A stretch of DNA of 14,478 nt from an uncultured Prevotellaceae bacterium (GTDB taxonomy: Bacteria > Bacteroidota > Bacteroidia > Bacteroidales > Bacteroidaceae). The stretch lies in the NCBI GenBank assembly GCA_946644025.1, contig CAMPCG010000033.1, positions 1-14,478 of the forward strand. The letters are read 5' to 3'. Under the pieces are notes generated by a model that was given only the letters and a program-made list of their open reading frames with translations, searched no databases and had not been told where the DNA came from. The translations under genes were made by a program, and so were the position numbers. Positions 7,300 to 14,478 of this stretch are shown here, one piece after another. How positions within the stretch are numbered: position 1 is the stretch's first letter; each line of letters starts with the position of its first letter.

Positions 7300-9579
7300 C
7301 TATCGTGAATAGCTCACGTCCAGATGGTGGAGCATGGTGGTGCTCTCACCGCAGGAGCCGGTGTGCTGGATTTGTATGCCGCCGAAGGTGTTGGGAGCCA
7401 CAGTGGCTTTCAGGTCTACCTCGTGGGGAAGGACGGAGTCAATGGGCTTGGGTGTCTGTGTCTCGACATGTGCCGAGAGCAGTCCGTCGGTATAGTCGAG
7501 GCGGATGGTGCAGCCGGTACGGTAACAGGTGGCCGAGACGGGGTCGGTGAGTGGGGTGACGACACCGTCTTTATACTCCACCAGGAGGAAGTCGACGGCC
7601 TTGGCGAGCTTCACCGTACGGATGATGCGCAGTCCGTAGCCCGTCAGCGTCCGGGTGTCGAACTTGAGGCAGACGTCCATGTACTGACCGGTGGCCGAGC
7701 CGAAGCCCTGACCGGCGGTCTTTGTGGGGTCAACCTGCAGCGTCAACGACATATTATTATAGGTACGCGTGACGGGAGTGTACATCAGCCGGGCACCGCG
7801 CTGTGCCTGCAGCAACCCTTTGCCCACGGCGCCGTTGTAGCCCTCGCCGTATTCCCACATCGGCTTCTGGCGGTCGAAGCTCCAGGTATATTCCGAGGTG
7901 TCGAGCGGCTTGTAACCATCTACCGTCCAGGAGTCGGGTGCCAGTCCCTCAGACCATCCGCAACGAATGTCGCTGAAATCTGTTTCCAGACCGTATTCCC
8001 CCGTGATGTCTTTATCCGTGATGCGCCTGCTGGCCACTTCGGTCATGTCGCCCTGCGGACTACGCTGATGGGCAGGACGTATGGTGGCCATCACCCTGCG
8101 GCCAACATCTCCGGGCCGGAGCTTGTAGAAAAGCTGCGGCCCGTCGTTGCTCCAGGCCAAGGTCACTTCCTTCTGGCAGTCATCGTCGTCGAGGCGGCTC
8201 CAGCCGATGAACGACTCGTCACGCCGTCCCTGCAGGTCAAGGCTGTAGTCCAGACTTGCAACGCCGTTCTCTATCCTGATTTCAGGTTCTTTCAGGAACG
8301 TTGGAGGAGGCAGCTGCGAGGGCTGCAGCACCACCTGACAGACGGCTTCACGACCATCGGCCGTCTTGGCAATGATGCAGAAGTCGGCAGGCTCGTCGCT
8401 GTCGTTCGTCATCTGGAAGGCGGTGGTGCCTGGCTGACCAGGGGTTGTCTTCACAAAAGGCTCAAAGCCCGGCTCCACCGTCCAGCTGACGCTGCTGTCA
8501 GACGTAAGGGTGAGCGATGCGGGAGAGCGCAGGGCAGCCTCGTGCTGGCTGATGGGGAGGAAGGGGATTGAGAGGTGTGGGGATTGCAAAACGCCTTGAA
8601 CTGTGAGGGGCGCGGGAAGGGTGTTCTCCTTCTGTCGGCTGCCGATGACGTAGGGCCGCCCGTTGAGCGTGAAGTCCTGCTGATAGCAGCGCAGCCACCG
8701 CTGGGGATAGGCCGTCCAGCCAACGTAGCTGCCCTCGGGGGCATGGTATCGGCACCCGACAACGGTCACGGGCCCTCCCTGCTTGCAGAAATAGGTCTCG
8801 CGGTTGGAGGTCTTGACGTAGAAGTCGCAGTCGTAGAAGAGCGGCCCGCTGCCGAAGGTGCTCCACATAGGCTTCGCGCCGTAGAGGTCGAAGTCGCAAT
8901 GGCGGTAGACGGCATGGCCGCCGTTGAGCGCATCGTCGGTACACTCGAAGTGGCAGCTGTCGTACAGGCTCTCGCGGGCGCCGTTGAGGGGGTTCAGGTT
9001 CAGCCGGCTGATGAATCGCACCTTGCGTGCCGTCAGCCGCCGGCCGTGTACATAGCCCACGTGGGCCTGGGTGATGGCGTCGCTGCGTTTCTTACGGCTA
9101 AGTTCAGGACGGAGCGGGTAGTCGAGGTCTACGTTGCAGTAATTGCCCAGCGTCATGTTCTCCACCGTCAGCTCGTCGACGTGCATGTCGAGCATGGTGA
9201 AGTTGCCCACGGCCCCCTGCATCTGTCCGCGCTGTGCGGCCAGCACCACGTCGTGCGGTCGCTGGCCCAGGCCGACGAGCGTCAGCTTCTTGGTGCGTAT
9301 GACCATGCCGAAGGGCTCGCGGCCGTTCTCGCCACGCACCACGTCGGGCACGTCGGGGTTGTCCACCCAGTAGACCCACGGCTTTATATAGAGCGTCGTG
9401 GTGTCCTTCAGCTGGCGCACGGCCTCCCGCAGGTCGTTGAACACGAAGGGCCGCGACCGGACCTCGGCGTCGGTCAGCGAGCCGTCGAGCATCAGGTGGT
9501 GCTCGTCCACCGTGGGAACGTTCTGCCCGCGGACATCCACGAGCCCTGCAGCCAGGAGGATTAAAGCCAATAGTCTCAT
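7300..9579 (-). CDS. Secreted pectin-lyase-fold (right-handed beta-helix) protein
   Basis: Start chosen at ATG 9579, whose ATGA overlaps the upstream gene's TGA stop and which begins directly with a signal peptide (MRLLALILLAAGLVDVRGQ); the ORF could start at 9600, but that breaks the signal pattern. 759 residues. Residues 22-310 read like a beta-helix with pectinesterase-like architecture: short repeated strands such as LTVENMTLGNYCNVDL, ARKVRFISRLNLN, YDSCHFECTDDALNG and FYDCDFYV, with Asn ladders. Then come a repeat-derived linker (about 325-360), Ig-like regions, and a C-terminal jelly-roll or concanavalin-like region ending LHHLDVSYSR. No catalytic set can be assigned, so an enzymatic role on pectin is not claimed. 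Middle gene of the operon, translationally coupled to the membrane protein before it and 4 bp before the CDF-TPR gene. Likely periplasmic or surface located. Confidence 0.75.
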   Translation of the reverse strand: MRLLALILLAAGLVDVRGQNVPTVDEHHLMLDGSLTDAEVRSRPFVFNDLREAVRQLKDTTTLYIKPWVYWVDNPDVPDVVRGENGREPFGMVIRTKKLTLVGLGQRPHDVVLAAQRGQMQGAVGNFTMLDMHVDELTVENMTLGNYCNVDLDYPLRPELSRKKRSDAITQAHVGYVHGRRLTARKVRFISRLNLNPLNGARESLYDSCHFECTDDALNGGHAVYRHCDFDLYGAKPMWSTFGSGPLFYDCDFYVKTSNRETYFCKQGGPVTVVGCRYHAPEGSYVGWTAYPQRWLRCYQQDFTLNGRPYVIGSRQKENTLPAPLTVQGVLQSPHLSIPFLPISQHEAALRSPASLTLTSDSSVSWTVEPGFEPFVKTTPGQPGTTAFQMTNDSDEPADFCIIAKTADGREAVCQVVLQPSQLPPPTFLKEPEIRIENGVASLDYSLDLQGRRDESFIGWSRLDDDDCQKEVTLAWSNDGPQLFYKLRPGDVGRRVMATIRPAHQRSPQGDMTEVASRRITDKDITGEYGLETDFSDIRCGWSEGLAPDSWTVDGYKPLDTSEYTWSFDRQKPMWEYGEGYNGAVGKGLLQAQRGARLMYTPVTRTYNNMSLTLQVDPTKTAGQGFGSATGQYMDVCLKFDTRTLTGYGLRIIRTVKLAKAVDFLLVEYKDGVVTPLTDPVSATCYRTGCTIRLDYTDGLLSAHVETQTPKPIDSVLPHEVDLKATVAPNTFGGIQIQHTGSCGESTTMLHHLDVSYSR
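8579..8595. repeat. Diverged short repeat, copy C, inside the beta-helix gene
   Basis: GGGGATTGCAAAACGCC matches the 17-bp core of copies A and B at 15 of 17 positions. It is read on the coding strand as GVLQSP, in the same frame as GDLQSP and GDLQLP in the two neighbouring genes. The surrounding peptide, rich in Ser, Pro and Leu, is a linker between the beta-helix and the following Ig-like region. Confidence 0.55.
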
Positions 9580-10742
9580 CGCCGGGAATAGTAATACCAA
9601 TAGGTGTTGCGGTAGTTCTCCAGCAGTCGCAGCTGCCGCTCGCTGTCCTCGGCATACTGGGCCAGGAGCTGCTGCAGCTGCTCGTACTCATGGTTCAGGG
9701 CGTCGTCGGCCGGCAATTGCAAATCGCCGATAAGAGACGGGAAAGAGCCGCGGCGCTCGTGGGCGTAGAGCACGAGGGCCTCGCGGTAGTGGCGCGGCAG
9801 GGCAGCACCGGCCTCATAGTATCTGGGCAACAGACGGACGAAGCCCTCGAGGTCGCGGTCGACGAGGCGGCCGCAGAGGGCATAGTCGGCCACGGCGGCC
9901 TTGGCCAGCGAGTCGCGCTCCAGGAGCCGGTAGAAGCGCTGGTCGCCCATGGGGTGTCCGGGCTTGCCGCCGAGGTGTCGCCAGATGGTGTCGGCGGGCA
10001 GCAGCAGCGGCTCCTGACGCATGGGCAGCAGGTCGGCCCCCGTCCCCGCTATGGGGTAGCAGAAGAGCCGCTCGCCCATCAGCCCTTCGCGCGAAAGGGC
10101 GAAGGCACGGAGCATGGTGAGCTGCGGGTTGGTCTCGAGCGACTCCCACCCCACGCGCAGGGCCTCGCGGTCGTCGCCGCGCAGCAGGGCCGTCTCGGCG
10201 TGGGCACGGAAATGGTCCACGGCATTGGTGTTGCCCACGGCGCCCACGAAGAGCATCATCACGAAGAGCTGCGCAAGGTTCATCCACGTGCGGGCAGAGA
10301 ACAGTCCCGTGGGCTGCTTGTCGCCGTCGCTGAAGGGCAGCATCTGGCGTGACAGCCACACGGCACCCGTCCACGCCACGAACACCACGGCGAGCAACGG
10401 CCACAGCCGGCCCATCTCGACATCGCCGTCATCGGCAAAGCTCACGTCGGACAAGAACGCCAACGCGAGAAACGACGGCACGTAGGTCAGGGCATGGGTG
10501 CGCCGCGACAGCCGCGTGATGCCGTAGACGGCCAGCTGGAGCAGGAAGAGCACCGCCGTGATGATGACGGCGCCCACGGTGCGGTCGTAGTGGGTGACGC
10601 CGCCGCTCAGCGAGTGCTGCGCCACGGCCAGCAGGTCGGCCTGAAAACAGAAGAGCCAGAGGAACGAGAACGCCAGGAAACAGACGGCGCACACCACGCG
10701 CGTCGTCACCGTGCCGCCCTGATGATGATGATTTCCTTCCAT
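9576..10742 (-). CDS. Polytopic inner-membrane protein with TPR-like C-terminal part, possibly DUF6057-like
   Basis: Start chosen at ATG 10742 (MEGNHHHQGG), because the promoter -7 box lies at 10778-10771; the longer in-frame start at 10823 would be upstream of that promoter. 388 residues. Five hydrophobic segments are visible, at about 15-33, 55-77, 83-98, 112-133 and 149-168. The motif CFQADLLAVAQHSLSGGVTHYDRT follows the first and is probably conserved. The remaining 220 residues are soluble; 172-225 resembles a TPR pair (AETALLRGDDREALRV, then LETNPQLTMLRAFALSREG). The C-terminus is YRNTYWYYYSRR. I think Bacteroidales homologues carry the name DUF6057, but this is recall and not proven. 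First gene of the operon; its TGA overlaps the next ATG. Function unknown. It contains an in-frame short repeat at residues about 335-344. Confidence 0.75.
   Translation of the reverse strand: MEGNHHHQGGTVTTRVVCAVCFLAFSFLWLFCFQADLLAVAQHSLSGGVTHYDRTVGAVIITAVLFLLQLAVYGITRLSRRTHALTYVPSFLALAFLSDVSFADDGDVEMGRLWPLLAVVFVAWTGAVWLSRQMLPFSDGDKQPTGLFSARTWMNLAQLFVMMLFVGAVGNTNAVDHFRAHAETALLRGDDREALRVGWESLETNPQLTMLRAFALSREGLMGERLFCYPIAGTGADLLPMRQEPLLLPADTIWRHLGGKPGHPMGDQRFYRLLERDSLAKAAVADYALCGRLVDRDLEGFVRLLPRYYEAGAALPRHYREALVLYAHERRGSFPSLIGDLQLPADDALNHEYEQLQQLLAQYAEDSERQLRLLENYRNTYWYYYSRR
9712..9741. repeat. Palindromic short repeat, copy B, inside the membrane protein gene
   Basis: This 30-bp element starts GGCAATTGCAAATCGCC and ends in AGACGGG, matching copy A (4930-4959) at 26 of 30 positions. 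On the coding strand it reads PSLIGDLQLP, in the same frame and orientation as copy A. It lies in the soluble C-terminal part, between helices. Confidence 0.7.
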
Positions 10743-10770
10743 AGTTCGGAGCAGGTTTGGATTATGGCTG

Positions 10771-10801
10771 CAAAAGTACACAAAATCGGGCGGACAGCCA
10801 A
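10771..10801 (-). promoter_or_regulatory. Promoter of the membrane protein, beta-helix and CDF-TPR operon
   Basis: On the minus strand TACTTTTG (10778-10771) fits the Bacteroidetes -7 consensus TAnnTTTG. A TTG at 10801-10799 lies 20 bp upstream of it, the expected -33 spacing. The start codon is 28 bp downstream of the -7 box. The -33 element sits in the loop of the terminator hairpin at 10782-10818, so promoter and terminator share sequence. Confidence 0.7.
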
Positions 10802-10818
10802 GCAATCCGCCCGATTTT
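10782..10818. terminator. Bidirectional-looking hairpin terminator after the arabinofuranosidase gene
   Basis: A perfect 13-bp stem, AAAATCGGGCGGA (10782-10794) with TCCGCCCGATTTT (10806-10818), and an 11-nt loop. It begins 9 nt after the TAG of the GH51 gene on the minus strand, where the stem ends in TTTTGTGT. On the plus strand it ends in six T. It is therefore well placed to end GH51 transcription and could also stop plus-strand reads. Confidence 0.85.
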
Positions 10819-10827
10819 TTCAACGGC

Positions 10828-13305
10828 CTACCGTCTGATTCTTATGATGTTGAGCGAGTAGGCGGGCAACTCCACTTCGACGGTCTGTCCCTGGGGCGAC
10901 AGCTCGTGGCGGGTGGGATAGATGTTGGTGGGCTGCTCGAGGGTGTTCTCGTCTTCGCCGTTGTTGGCGCGCAGCCGGGTGAGGGAGGCACTGCTCACGG
11001 GGAAATTGCTGATGTTGAGCCGCGCCGTGGTGCCCTCCTCCTGCGAGTTGACCACCTTGACGATGAGCTCGCCGGTGGTGTCGTCGATAGTGGCCGACGA
11101 GAAGACGCCGAGCGAGGTGTTCTGCTTCAGGACGGTGTCGAAGACGAGCTGGTCGTCGAGCCACGCCTTGACACTGTCGCCGCTGACGGTGAGCGTCACG
11201 TCGTACCAGCGGCCCGTCTCCACGCTGCCGGGCTTCTCCACGGTCTGTATCTTCCCGCCGCCGCTTATCTGCTCTATGGCGTGCTGGGTATTGCCCCACC
11301 CGCCAAGGTTCAACCAGCTGAAGTTGCGGTCGTCTACGTAATTGAACACGATGATGAAGCCCTCGGCGCCGCTGTCCTTGCGGGCGCGGCACTTCACGGT
11401 GTAGTGGTCGCTGTCTATGACGCTCTTGCAGAGGGCCATGCACTGCTCGCGGTTACTGCGCTGCGACGCGGTGCCGTCGTCGTTCATGGTCCACCGTCCC
11501 GACAGGAACTCGGGCTGGCCGCTCTTGGGCAGCGGGTCCATGTGGGTGAACGAGGCCTGGGTGCCCCATGTGGCGTAGCCCACACGGCTCTTCCTCGGGG
11601 TAATCTGCTTGCGTGCCATGCCCTCGTAGGGGTTCGTCTGACCGACTTTCACCACCTGCGTGCCGACGTTCTGCGGCATGAGCATCTGGACGTAGTAGGA
11701 CGGGGTGCCCATGACGCGGCTCGAGTTGAAGCGTATCATGTCGGGGCGCCACTTGGCGTCGTTCTCGTTGACGAAGATGGGGGCGTAAGAGTTCAGCGGC
11801 ACGATGTCGGAGTTGTTCTCCATGCCCATCATGAAGACGGCCTCGCCCAGGGCGGCGTTCATGTTGCCCAGGTTGCCGAAGCCCTGCGTCACGGCATACT
11901 CGCCGACGTAAATCTTGGGTCCGCGGCGGTCGTAGGAGTCATACTTGTGGAAGTTGTCGGCAAACCAGGCGGGGTTGCGGTAGTAGTGCTCGTCGAGCAG
12001 CTCCACGCTCTCGGGGCTGTCCCAGGTGGGGTCGTCGGTGCCCCAGGCGGCTACGTTGCCTATGAGGTGGATGTTGGGGTACTTGGCCAGCACCTGCTCC
12101 TTGAACAGTCGGAAGCGGTCGTAGTAATGGTCGCTCTGCTGCCGCGGGTCGGGCTGGTTGTTCTCGTTGCCTATCTCGAGATACTCCAGGTTGAAGGGGG
12201 CGGGATGGCCGTTCTTGGCGCGAAGGGCGCCATACTTGGTGCTGACGTCGCCGTTGGCATACTCCAGGGCGGCGAGCGTCTCGTCAATCCAGGGCTGCAG
12301 CGAGTCGACGGGCGTCAGACCGCCGTGCCACAGGCCGACGTTCACCACATAGAGGGGCTTGGCCCCCAGGTCTTCGGCCATCTGCAGGTACTCATGGAAG
12401 CCGATGCCGTCGGTGGTGCGGTAGCCCCAGTTCACGTTCCAGTGGCCGGGACGCTCCTCGATGGGGCCTATGGTGCGCTCCCAGCGGAAGGCGTTCTCGG
12501 GCGATATTTGTCCCTCGACGAAGCAGCCGCCGGGGAAGCGCATGAAGCGCGGGTGCATCTCGTAGAGCATCTGCGCCAGGTCGGGGCGCAGACCGTTCTC
12601 GCGGTTGCGGAACGTCGGGGGGAAGAGGCTCACCATGTCGAGCTGAACCGTGCCCACGCCGTCGAAGACGAGGGCGAAGCGGGCCCGTGGGTCGTTGCCC
12701 TGGCTCTGCAGCGTGGCGGTGTACTTCTGCCAAGCCCCTTTTACGTCCCCCGAGGGGGACACAATAGCTTCAGCCAGTATAGAAGCCTCCTCGGAGGCCG
12801 TAGGGGGGGCTTGGGGGGCTTGTAGCACAGCCTTGATGGTGCCCTTGTATTTGGGGGCCTTGGCCCAGAAGCTGAGCCGATAGGTGCGGCCCTGCACGGC
12901 GTTGATGCCCCAGAAGCCTTCGTTCACCAGACAGGCGGGGGCCTGCGGGCTGGCGCTGACGGTCAGCTCCAGCGCGTTCTGCTGCACGACGTTGAGCAGC
13001 GGTGTCTTCTTCGACGGCTGGATGAGGCGGGCGGTGAGCTGCGACGGTGTCGCAGCAAAGGTGGACCACCCCTGCATGTCGGCGGGAGCGCCATATCGCG
13101 GCCCGTCCTCGAACGAGCGGTTGCGGATGAGCTCGGCGTAGAGGCCGCCGTCGGCTGCGTGGTTAATATCCTCAAAGAAGATGCCGTAGTGCGTGGGGCT
13201 GATGCGGGGCCCGCGCTGGTTGGCATCGATGTCAATGGTCACTTGGGCACTGGCCGTCAGGGTCATAGCAATGCCGACGGCCAGCGAGATGTTCTTTCTA
13301 TTCAT
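10828..13305 (-). CDS. Secreted GH51 alpha-L-arabinofuranosidase
   Basis: Removes terminal alpha-L-arabinofuranosyl residues from arabinan, arabinoxylan or arabinogalactan. Start chosen at ATG 13305 (MNRKNISLAVGIAMTLTASAQ), a good signal peptide; the in-frame ATG at 13371 lies in an inverted repeat and adds a second hydrophobic segment. 825 residues. Seen: the GH51 N-terminal signature (ISPTHYGIFFEDINHAADGGL, about 35-55); a CBM4/9-like jelly-roll (about 65-200) carrying a repeat-derived insert at 161-191; the barrel with acid/base E381 in LEIGNENN and nucleophile E469 in IYVGEYAV; an inserted LamG-like jelly-roll (about 610-745, SDHYTVKCRARK...GGWGN); and the closing beta domain. By family knowledge the enzyme is retaining and would be periplasmic or on the outer membrane. 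No SusC/SusD pair is in view, so it is not visibly part of a full polysaccharide utilisation locus. Confidence 0.93.
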   Translation of the reverse strand: MNRKNISLAVGIAMTLTASAQVTIDIDANQRGPRISPTHYGIFFEDINHAADGGLYAELIRNRSFEDGPRYGAPADMQGWSTFAATPSQLTARLIQPSKKTPLLNVVQQNALELTVSASPQAPACLVNEGFWGINAVQGRTYRLSFWAKAPKYKGTIKAVLQAPQAPPTASEEASILAEAIVSPSGDVKGAWQKYTATLQSQGNDPRARFALVFDGVGTVQLDMVSLFPPTFRNRENGLRPDLAQMLYEMHPRFMRFPGGCFVEGQISPENAFRWERTIGPIEERPGHWNVNWGYRTTDGIGFHEYLQMAEDLGAKPLYVVNVGLWHGGLTPVDSLQPWIDETLAALEYANGDVSTKYGALRAKNGHPAPFNLEYLEIGNENNQPDPRQQSDHYYDRFRLFKEQVLAKYPNIHLIGNVAAWGTDDPTWDSPESVELLDEHYYRNPAWFADNFHKYDSYDRRGPKIYVGEYAVTQGFGNLGNMNAALGEAVFMMGMENNSDIVPLNSYAPIFVNENDAKWRPDMIRFNSSRVMGTPSYYVQMLMPQNVGTQVVKVGQTNPYEGMARKQITPRKSRVGYATWGTQASFTHMDPLPKSGQPEFLSGRWTMNDDGTASQRSNREQCMALCKSVIDSDHYTVKCRARKDSGAEGFIIVFNYVDDRNFSWLNLGGWGNTQHAIEQISGGGKIQTVEKPGSVETGRWYDVTLTVSGDSVKAWLDDQLVFDTVLKQNTSLGVFSSATIDDTTGELIVKVVNSQEEGTTARLNISNFPVSSASLTRLRANNGEDENTLEQPTNIYPTRHELSPQGQTVEVELPAYSLNIIRIRR
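12731..12822. repeat. MITE-like GC-rich element inserted in the arabinofuranosidase gene
   Basis: The 92-bp stretch is bounded by the 8-bp inverted repeats CAAGCCCC (12731-12738) and GGGGCTTG (12815-12822). It contains two further hairpins: GTCCCCC/GGGGGAC (12745-12760) and GCCTCC/GGAGGC (12785-12798). The coding strand reads QAPQAPPTASEEASILAE then AIVSPSGDVKGAW, unlike the rest of the CBM-like domain. No transposase is present. The frame is kept across it. Confidence 0.6.
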
Positions 13306-13432
13306 AATTAAATGTGGATAACAAGAAACAGGAAATAGGAAAATGAGAAATATGATTGCCATCAAGGGCAAATAGACCGCCAGCAGGTCAAATCATATTT
13401 CTCATTTATCACTTCTCATTTATCATTTATCT
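13306..13432. other. Spacer between branching enzyme and arabinofuranosidase genes with inverted repeat
   Basis: A perfect 17-bp inverted repeat, AAATGAGAAATATGATT (13341-13357) and AATCATATTTCTCATTT (13391-13407), flanks a 33-bp unique spacer. Next to the right arm, 13401-13430 repeats CTCATTTATC and TTCTCATTTATCATTTATC, a low-complexity family. No convincing TAnnTTTG box is present; TCTATTTG in the spacer has one mismatch and no spaced TTG. The structure may end branching-enzyme transcripts or shape the GH51 leader. Confidence 0.6.
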
Positions 13433-14478
13433 TCAGTTTTTCTTCAACACCACTGCCGAGCGGGCCGGGATGTAGAGCTTGAGCCACTCCTTGTGGTCCT
13501 GTACGTAGAGGGGGTCGAAGTTGGTGAAGTGCGTCATCGTGTCGTCGGCAAATCCGTGACCGCCGAACTGCTGTGCGTCGGTGTTGAGCACCACCTCGTA
13601 AGAGCCTGTGGGCACGAGGAATCCATAGTCCGTGTACGACCGTGTAGGCGAGAAGTTGAACACGAAGAGCAGGTCGCCGCGCATGAAGGCCAGCACCTGG
13701 TCGCCGTCGTTGTGCCATATCTCCTGCACGGGCTTGTCCTGGAAGTTGCGTACCAGCTTCAGCGTGCGAAGCATCTCGCGGTCGAAGTCGCCCAGCCAGT
13801 GGTAGCACAGGTCGTGGTTGTCCACCAGGTTCCACTGCCGGCGGGCATACTTATAGCTCCAGCCGTTGCCCTCGCGGGGGAAGTCTATCCACTCCGGGTG
13901 TCCGAACTCGTTGCCCATGAAGTTGAGGTATCCGCCGTTGATGGCTGCTGCCGTCACCAAGCGTATCATCTTGTGCAGGGCGATGCCGCGCTCGGCCACG
14001 CCGTTCTCGTCCTTCTTGGCGAAGTGCCAGTACATGTCGGAGTCGATGAGCCGGAAGATGATGGTCTTGTCGCCCACCAGGGCCTGGTCGTGGCTCTCGC
14101 AGTAGGAGATGGTCTTCTCGTCGGGGCGGCGGTTCTTCACTTCCCAGAAGATGCTGCTCGGCTTCCAGTTCTCGTCGCTCTGTTCCTTGATGGTCTTTAT
14201 CCAGTAGTCGGGAATGTTCATGGCCATGCGGTAGTCGAATCCGTAACCGCCGTCCTCGAACTTGGCGGCCAGTCCGGGCATACCGCTCACCTCCTCGGCG
14301 ATGGTGATGGCGTTGGGGTTCACCTCGTGTATGAGCTTGTTGGCCAGCGTGAGGTAGCAGATGGCGTTGTCGTCCTGATGTCCGTTGAAGTAGTCGGCAT
14401 AGTTGCAGAAGGCCTCGCCCAGGCCGTGGCTGTAGTAGAGCATGGAGGTGACGCCGTCGAAGCGGAATCCGTCGAAGT
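13433..14478 (-). CDS. glgB: 1,4-alpha-glucan branching enzyme, GH13_8 type (C-terminal part)
   Basis: Cut by the window edge: 347 C-terminal residues are visible and the N-terminal CBM48 region and first half of the barrel lie beyond 14478. The enzyme cuts alpha-1,4-glucan and re-attaches the piece by an alpha-1,6 bond, making branches in glycogen in the cytoplasm. Catalytic residues can be placed: nucleophile Asp in GFRFDGVTSM (codon 14456-14458), acid/base Glu in ITIAEEVSGMP (first Glu, 14294-14296), and transition-state Asp in CESHDQALVGDK (14087-14089). The phrase DGFRFDGVTSMLYYSHG and the compact C-terminal beta domain match the eukaryote-like GH13_8 subfamily found in Bacteroidetes rather than the proteobacterial GlgB form (GH13_9). 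TGA stop at 13433-13435. The next gene on the same strand starts 127 bp later. Confidence 0.93.
   Translation of the reverse strand, partial: FDGFRFDGVTSMLYYSHGLGEAFCNYADYFNGHQDDNAICYLTLANKLIHEVNPNAITIAEEVSGMPGLAAKFEDGGYGFDYRMAMNIPDYWIKTIKEQSDENWKPSSIFWEVKNRRPDEKTISYCESHDQALVGDKTIIFRLIDSDMYWHFAKKDENGVAERGIALHKMIRLVTAAAINGGYLNFMGNEFGHPEWIDFPREGNGWSYKYARRQWNLVDNHDLCYHWLGDFDREMLRTLKLVRNFQDKPVQEIWHNDGDQVLAFMRGDLLFVFNFSPTRSYTDYGFLVPTGSYEVVLNTDAQQFGGHGFADDTMTHFTNFDPLYVQDHKEWLKLYIPARSAVVLKKN

Noticed and set aside
10906..12825. Long plus-strand ORF of about 640 codons opposite the GH51 gene
   Set aside because: The minus strand carries unmistakable GH51 catalytic motifs; the antisense product is low-complexity Val/Gly/Leu.
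7300..13305. A pectin or arabinan utilisation locus joining the beta-helix protein and GH51
   Set aside because: There is no SusC/SusD pair, no regulator and no shared operon; a terminator and a new promoter separate the two genes, and the beta-helix protein shows no catalytic residues.
13306..13371. Upstream in-frame start for the GH51 gene at 13371
   Set aside because: The added residues come from the inverted repeat and would place a second hydrophobic segment before a complete signal peptide.
13341..13407. Invertible promoter of the phase-variation type
   Set aside because: The 33-bp spacer holds no convincing TAnnTTTG box in either orientation, is much shorter than known invertible promoters, and no invertase gene is nearby.

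Overview
The window looks like chromosome of a high-GC member of the Bacteroidales, most likely a Prevotella-type gut or rumen organism. The basis is Bacteroidetes -7 promoter boxes of the form TAnnTTTG (223-230 on +, 10778-10771 on -), start codons without Shine-Dalgarno sequences, a C-terminal domain of the type IX secretion kind, a GH51 arabinofuranosidase and GH13_8 branching enzyme of Bacteroidetes style, and many low-complexity or GC-rich short repeats between and inside genes. The assignment is inferred from these features, without any database search.

Layout. 1-260: intergenic, ending in a promoter that carries a 20-bp perfect palindrome. 261-4103 (+): a large secreted multidomain adhesin-like protein (jelly-roll and fibronectin type III modules, T9SS-type tail). 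4104-4325: a heptanucleotide repeat array that folds back on itself between two convergent genes. 10742 down to 4317 (-): a tightly packed three-gene operon. Its genes are a polytopic membrane protein (9576-10742), a secreted beta-helix protein (7300-9579, joined by an ATGA overlap) and a fusion of a cation diffusion facilitator with a secreted TPR protein (4317-7295, 4 bp downstream). 10828-13305 (-): a secreted GH51 alpha-L-arabinofuranosidase. 13433-14478 (-): the C-terminal part of a 1,4-alpha-glucan branching enzyme, cut by the window edge.

How the parts may work together. The arabinofuranosidase trims arabinose from plant polysaccharides in the envelope or outside the cell, and the branching enzyme builds glycogen in the cytoplasm; their adjacency need not mean a shared pathway. 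The three-gene operon starts from its own promoter, which is interleaved with the terminator of the arabinofuranosidase gene. It encodes one inner-membrane protein, one exported beta-helix protein and one transporter/TPR chimera. No biochemical role for this set is evident from the sequence, and it is the best candidate here for an undescribed envelope system.

The second theme is repeat invasion. Short GC-rich or palindromic elements sit in frame inside at least five of the six genes: the adhesin linker, all three operon genes and the arabinofuranosidase carbohydrate-binding region. The three operon genes carry related copies of one element, all read in the same frame as (G)xLQ(S/L)P. The CDF-TPR fusion point also lies in low-complexity, repeat-like sequence.
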